64,000 bases of DNA from Bacteroidota bacterium (GTDB taxonomy: Bacteria > Bacteroidota > Bacteroidia > Chitinophagales > Chitinophagaceae). The stretch lies in the NCBI GenBank assembly GCA_023422835.1, contig JAFAGI010000007.1, forward strand, positions 193,135 to 257,134, written 5' to 3'. Both the position numbers and the translations under genes were made by a program. Shown here piece after piece: positions 59,754 through 64,000 of this stretch. Position 1 is the stretch's first letter, and every line of letters begins with the position of its first letter. The notes below the pieces were generated by a model that saw only the letters and a program-made list of their open reading frames with translations, was not told the origin of the DNA and ran no database searches.

Positions 59754-60901
59754 GATTTGCCGGTCATTTGTTTAATAAAATCAACTTCTTCCTGTTTATA
59801 AGGTGTGCCGTCTTTTCTGAAAATATCGTGAAACCACAATGGAGGCTCTGCAGTGTACTGCTTTGTCCAGCTATCCCATGGATAAATAGTTTGAGATTTA
59901 CCATCAACAAATCCCCAATTGACCATAGCAACTTTGTACTTTTTAGCAACAGGCAGAAATCCCTGGAATGTACTACCGTTGGGCCTTGCCATATATTCGG
60001 TACAGAAAAGTGGCTTATTGTAACGCATCAACTGTTCTATCCTTTTTTGAAAATCTTGTGGCTTATCATAATTGTGAAATGATAGTACGTCTGACTCCTC
60101 TACCTGCAATTTTTCTATTGGTTTCAATGTACTGTCACTTTCCCAGTTGCCGGCCCAAAGCCCGGAAGTTAAAGGTTGTGAAGGATTAGCAGACCGTGCC
60201 CATTCAAAAGTCTTTTTTAAAAGCGGCAATACCAGGTCTGCTTTATTAGCAATCTCTACTTTTTCGTAAGAGGGCCCGGTCATATTATCAGGCTCATTCC
60301 ACAAGTCCCATATAGCAACCCTGTTGTCATTGGCAAATTTTCCCACAACGGCTTTTACATATCTTTCCAGTTGCGGATATTTTGTAGAATCTTTCAGGAT
60401 GTTTTGTCCCGGGCTTTGCACCCAACCAGAATTATGCACAAAAGGCTTAGGCGCCCGTTGTTTTCCGGCCACAGGGAAAGGGTCCCAACAAGAATCGAAT
60501 ATGGTGAACATAATCTTTATATTGTGTTTCTGAGCAAGCTGAAGAAATTGATCCATGCGATTAAAAAAACCTGCAGAATCATTCTGGAAAACAAGGTCAT
60601 GTAAATATACCCGCATCATATTCATGCCGATGCTTTCTGCATATCCCAGTTCTTTGTCAATCGTTGCCGTATCAAAAGTATCAGCCTGCCACATTTCCAG
60701 CTGGTTGATCGCAGTGCTGGGCAGGAAGTTAGCGCCTACATACCAAGGTTGAGAAGCATACCACTCATTGGCTTTTTCGCTTGTCCACACCTGCCGCGGA
60801 GCTGTAGAGTCTTTCACCTGATCTGTATGTGTTGCAGTATTGCACGAAGCGCTTAATAAAAGCATGAATACCCATAGAAAATGGAAATACGTTTTTTGCA
60901 T
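59750..60901 (-). CDS. GH5/cellulase-fold glycoside hydrolase, lipoprotein
   Basis: A 383-residue lipoprotein (lipobox LLSASC). Seen: NMMRVYLHDLVFQNDSAGFF, AIWDLWNEPDNMTGPSYEKV (acid/base Glu), SFHNYDKPQDFQKRIEQLMR and PLFCTEYMARPNGSTFQGFL (nucleophile Glu). A (beta/alpha)8-barrel endo- or exo-hydrolase of clan GH-A; the exact family and substrate cannot be settled by eye. Overlaps the following GH43 gene by 4 bases. Confidence 0.82.
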   Translation of the reverse strand: MQKTYFHFLWVFMLLLSASCNTATHTDQVKDSTAPRQVWTSEKANEWYASQPWYVGANFLPSTAINQLEMWQADTFDTATIDKELGYAESIGMNMMRVYLHDLVFQNDSAGFFNRMDQFLQLAQKHNIKIMFTIFDSCWDPFPVAGKQRAPKPFVHNSGWVQSPGQNILKDSTKYPQLERYVKAVVGKFANDNRVAIWDLWNEPDNMTGPSYEKVEIANKADLVLPLLKKTFEWARSANPSQPLTSGLWAGNWESDSTLKPIEKLQVEESDVLSFHNYDKPQDFQKRIEQLMRYNKPLFCTEYMARPNGSTFQGFLPVAKKYKVAMVNWGFVDGKSQTIYPWDSWTKQYTAEPPLWFHDIFRKDGTPYKQEEVDFIKQMTGKS

Positions 60902-60995
60902 AATCGTTTTTATTTAAATGTGAGGTTTACGAGTTTTATAATATTATAAATTTTGAGGGGCTACTAATCGGTTTTGAGAAGTTTAAATACTACAA

Positions 60996-62015
60996 CTATG
61001 GCAACCAGAAATTAAAAGGTTCATCACGTTTGCATGCTAAAGTACCATTTTCATAAATCAGCTCAGCCACCTGTAATGATGATCTCTTTTCTTCGTAAGA
61101 TAGATTTCCACTCTTATTCAAAGATGCCTCTGAATGGCTTTTTCTGCCTGGGTGTGTAAAATAAACAATAAACGCTTTATTACCAGTTGTGAAAGCATCA
61201 CCATGTGCTCCGGTTATATTATCATCCCTACGAATACCTGGTTTATCTAAAATCTTTCCTTGTTTTTCCCATTGTTTAAGGTCAGAGGACTTATACACTC
61301 TCATACCGGACCACTCATCAGTGAGCATCCAGTAAAAACCTGCAAATTCAAACACATTCGGGCCTTCGTGCGGATCGCCTTTAATGGCAGGTTCATCAAT
61401 CAACTTCCAGTTGAGCAAATCTTTACTTTCTATAACTCGCGTCCATCCGTGATCACCGCGGTACCACATGCGCCATGTTTTTTTGTCCGGCATTTGAATC
61501 ACGGAAGCATCTATAATATTTTTTATGCCCACATCAATAAATTTATGAAACTTCCAGTTCCACAGATCTTTGCTTGTATAGTATGCCAGCCTTGACTCTC
61601 CGCCCCAATCAGAACGAACGCCATTAATGTAGGTAACATACATGTGGTATGTATCATTATGATAAAACACATCGGGAGCCCAGAAAGTGTTATGTCCGGA
61701 TCCAAAATCAAGATCAAGTCTGCCTCTGTATATCCATGTTTTTCCATGGTCGCTGGAAGAAGCTATGGCAATGGCATTTCCATAACAGAAAGCTACATTG
61801 GGCAATTCAATGTTGGCTCTTCTTTGCGTGTATAAAATCCACCAGGATTTCTCCTGGTTATTATAAATAACACAGGGATCCGCTGCACCATCGGTGAGCG
61901 GATCCCTGAAAAGAGGTGCGGGAGCTGACTGCACCTCTTGCGAAGCCTGGCTCATTGCCTGAACACTAAGGAATATAACAATAAAAAATAAGAAGAATTT
62001 CTGAAACAACTTCAC
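60996..62015 (-). CDS. GH43-like five-bladed propeller glycosidase (secreted)
   Basis: A 339-residue protein with signal FLFFIVIFLSVQAMSQ. Seen: LTDGAADPCVIYNNQEKSWW, SGHNTFWAPDVFYHNDTYHM, NIIDASVIQMPDKKTWRMWY, GDPHEGPNVFEFAGFYWMLT and TGAHGDAFTTGNKAFIVYFT. It carries Asp, Asp and Glu in the GH43 order, but the sequence is unlike the three other GH43 proteins, and a GH117 or related clan assignment is possible. Located 9 bases after the DUF3823 gene. Confidence 0.8.
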   Translation of the reverse strand: MKLFQKFFLFFIVIFLSVQAMSQASQEVQSAPAPLFRDPLTDGAADPCVIYNNQEKSWWILYTQRRANIELPNVAFCYGNAIAIASSSDHGKTWIYRGRLDLDFGSGHNTFWAPDVFYHNDTYHMYVTYINGVRSDWGGESRLAYYTSKDLWNWKFHKFIDVGIKNIIDASVIQMPDKKTWRMWYRGDHGWTRVIESKDLLNWKLIDEPAIKGDPHEGPNVFEFAGFYWMLTDEWSGMRVYKSSDLKQWEKQGKILDKPGIRRDDNITGAHGDAFTTGNKAFIVYFTHPGRKSHSEASLNKSGNLSYEEKRSSLQVAELIYENGTLACKRDEPFNFWLP

Positions 62016-62024
62016 GATATATTA

Positions 62025-62732
62025 CTAATAGGAAAGTTTTTCTAATGGTGAAAAAATCATGTCTTCAACGCCTGCAATTTTTAATCCGATCCTTGCAAAT
62101 ACATAATTTTGCGTAGGAACTATATCTGGTATATTTGCAGTTAAAGTAACATTGTTGAGGTTAGGAATATTGGCAACATTTTTATCCGTTTTTACTATAT
62201 GCTGTGTTCCGTGTCCGGAGACAAACATTGTTTTATTGATGTATAGCGATACACGTTCTATATCTTTTGCATTAGCATTTGTAATAATTTTTTCAATTTT
62301 ACAAGAGGCATTAACAGTTTTACCGCTTAGGGCTAACTTTGCATCTCTAATCATATAGTACGGTGTTACTTCAATATCCATGGTCTTTGCTCCTTTCATA
62401 TTTACCACAATTGTATCAACATTTCCTGTTGCATTTCTTTTCCAATAAAACGGACCCTGATTTGGAGTAAATACAAGTTTATAATCTCCATCGAATAATA
62501 ATGAAGAAAAACTACCATCTTGGGCTATAGGAACTCCTATAGCACCCATTTTACCAAACCCTGATTGCCAAAGTTCAAATCCCACTTGTCCATGCTCAAC
62601 GTTGACTGTTGCTCCCTGATAGACAAGTTTACCTGCTAACATTGATGAAGGAGCATCGTAATTATCTTTTTCACACGAACTAAATAACCAACTAAATGCA
62701 GCTAATATTATTATAGTAGTATTATATTTCAT
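62025..62732 (-). CDS. DUF3823 lipoprotein of a PUL
   Basis: A 235-residue lipoprotein (FSWLFSSCEKDNYD) with two beta-sandwich domains: APSSMLAGKLVYQGATVNVE, GQVGFELWQSGFGKMGAIGV and CKIEKIITNANAKDIERVSL. This is the DUF3823 pattern of proteins placed right after SusD genes and thought to be surface glycan-binding helpers. Between SusD-like (87 bases) and GH43-like genes. Confidence 0.88.
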   Translation of the reverse strand: MKYNTTIIILAAFSWLFSSCEKDNYDAPSSMLAGKLVYQGATVNVEHGQVGFELWQSGFGKMGAIGVPIAQDGSFSSLLFDGDYKLVFTPNQGPFYWKRNATGNVDTIVVNMKGAKTMDIEVTPYYMIRDAKLALSGKTVNASCKIEKIITNANAKDIERVSLYINKTMFVSGHGTQHIVKTDKNVANIPNLNNVTLTANIPDIVPTQNYVFARIGLKIAGVEDMIFSPLEKLSY

Positions 62733-62819
62733 CTGTGTATTTTTATGTTTTTAATTATATGGAACCGTTCAGCAATTGCGCTTGAGAATGATACCATTTT
62801 AATTTTTAAAAATTAATCT

Positions 62820-64000
62820 TTATTGATTAGGTTGTCTAATAATTTTCGGATTATTAGAACGTACATTATCATTTATAAATGAATAATAATTTCCTAATCT
62901 GAATCTGTGTGGTTGTGTAACCCTGCTTGGCTTAACAACTTTGAAAATATATTTTACATCATCAGGATTTGCTGGGTTATATACTTTGTAAGGCCACAAG
63001 CCATACATCATGGTGCTTACTTTATGAGCATCTCCTATATTTTGTGTAATCATTGTTTCATTCATTACAGTACCATCCCAAACTCTATGTGCTAATCGCC
63101 AGCGTTTTTTATCCCATAGAATATGGTCCTCAAATGCAAGCTCTACTTTACGTTCATGTACAATTCTGTCAAATGTAATTTGGGATGGTGTTAACGCGGT
63201 TACCAATCCGGCTCTGGCTCGAACACGATTCATATAATTAGCCGCTTTTTGTACATCTCCTAATTCAAATGCAGCTTCAGCAGCATTTAGTAAAACTTCA
63301 GCAAAACGGTAACGAATCCACCAGACATCGCTTTGCGTGCCTATACGCCCAGAACCGATATTATTATCCAAGTACTTTCTGATATAAAAACCGGTCTGTG
63401 CGCTGAACTCAAGTGCATCTATGGGGCCGTCTTTACCTACAACCTGCATGCTTCTGGTCTGGCCACCGATAGTTACATCTCTTATTTGTCCGAAATTGTT
63501 CCCCGTTACAACAGAACCGTCTGGTAGTTGCCAGCCTGCAAAAATATCGACACTGTATCCTTTAAATTGTGTACCCGGCAACATCACCGTACCTTCGAGT
63601 CTTGCATCTCTACCTGCAAAAATATCTTTTGGATTGTTGTACTGAATAGGATTTCCATTTACGTCTTTTGTAGCAAAAGGTGCAAACGTATTGTTGAGTA
63701 GCTCAAACTCCTGCGCCAAATTTAGCGAAGGATTCAATCTACCGCCCTGCTGTTCTTCAGCAGATGTATGAGGTTGATTGGCGACTGTAAAACCATGTGT
63801 TGTAACTTTTAACATGTAGTCTTTGGCAAAAATCACTTCCGGATTATTACTTTTATCTGTAAAAAGAGAAGCAAAATTTTCCCAAAGTATATCCTTTTTT
63901 TGATACAAAGAATATCGGCCTGAATTGATGATTGCTTCAGCTGCTGTCAATGCTTTTTGATAATATCCGGCAGCCATAGAAGCCGGTATGCCCACCTCAC
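62820..64000 (-). CDS. SusD/RagB-like lipoprotein, C-terminal part (cut by window edge)
   Basis: The C-terminal ~393 codons of a SusD-family protein; the start lies beyond the right edge. Seen: ALTAAEAIINSGRYSLYQ, WWIRYRFAEVLLNAAEAAFE, LGDVQKAANYMNRVRARAGL, FDRIVHERKVELAFEDHILW, DKKRWRLAHRVW: the closing TPR/RagB motifs. A SusC gene is expected upstream. Defines the right-hand locus as a PUL. Confidence 0.95.
   Translation of the reverse strand, partial: EVGIPASMAAGYYQKALTAAEAIINSGRYSLYQKKDILWENFASLFTDKSNNPEVIFAKDYMLKVTTHGFTVANQPHTSAEEQQGGRLNPSLNLAQEFELLNNTFAPFATKDVNGNPIQYNNPKDIFAGRDARLEGTVMLPGTQFKGYSVDIFAGWQLPDGSVVTGNNFGQIRDVTIGGQTRSMQVVGKDGPIDALEFSAQTGFYIRKYLDNNIGSGRIGTQSDVWWIRYRFAEVLLNAAEAAFELGDVQKAANYMNRVRARAGLVTALTPSQITFDRIVHERKVELAFEDHILWDKKRWRLAHRVWDGTVMNETMITQNIGDAHKVSTMMYGLWPYKVYNPANPDDVKYIFKVVKPSRVTQPHRFRLGNYYSFINDNVRSNNPKIIRQPNQ

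Overview
The window reads as a chromosomal segment of a Bacteroidota bacterium, most likely of the Chitinophagaceae or a near relative. Supporting signs are SusC/SusD pairs, the TAnnTTTG type of -7 promoter element directly ahead of many genes with hardly any Shine-Dalgarno sequences, DUF3823 and GH43 polysaccharide-utilisation genes, a futalosine-pathway menaquinone gene, and many short Lys/Asn-rich secreted lipoproteins. The assignment rests on gene content and promoter style, not on a marker-gene comparison.

Layout. 1-6626 (minus strand): a SusD-like lipoprotein (cut by the window edge), a SusC-like TonB-dependent transporter, and upstream of them a one-piece membrane regulator (beta-propeller sensor plus LuxR-type HTH, no kinase). 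A good -33/-7 promoter and a perfect tandem 11-bp repeat lie between regulator and susC. 6652-10252: an operon rlmD - active rhomboid - inactive rhomboid - pdxH. 10553-23346: housekeeping genes (nagB/PIG-L fusion, dnaX, an orphan atpZ/atpI-like pair, a SprT-like gene, a MalY-like lyase, a J-protein, pyrR, an FKBP, ahcY, an ArsC-like gene, recA), with a frameshifted HTH antitoxin gene at 21.4 kb. 23407-24143: a decayed ECF sigma gene and a patch of intergenic repeats. 24144-30523: a five-gene minus-strand cluster that looks like a Bacteroidota chaperone-usher-like fibre system (two pilin-like subunits, PapD-like chaperone, tip-adhesin-like protein, large beta-barrel usher-like protein), with its own promoter and a strong hairpin between subunit and chaperone genes. 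This is the best candidate for an under-described system.

30983-36390: an MsbA-like ABC exporter, rbfA, a LolC/E-like permease, cinA and a small lipoprotein. 36632-38310: an ECF sigma factor coupled to a single protein that joins an anti-sigma-like cytoplasmic domain, one membrane helix and a trypsin-like periplasmic protease. 38426-47199: Nudix, rhomboid, rlmH, PAP2, GT39, metallophosphoesterase and GH20 genes. Two copies of one ~100-bp repeat sit directly before the starts of cinA and rlmH. 47315-50092: mqnC, a DUF4254 gene and a GT9 gene. 50250-55174: UMF1 transporter, uppP, an MlaE-like permease, dapA and accA, then tRNA-Asp(GTC).

55536-64000 (minus strand): a polysaccharide utilisation locus running off the right edge: SusD-like (partial), DUF3823 lipoprotein, four GH43-fold enzymes, a GH5-like hydrolase and an aldose 1-epimerase. 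The set fits an arabinose/xylose-containing plant polymer. No CRISPR array, intact insertion sequence or rRNA gene was seen.
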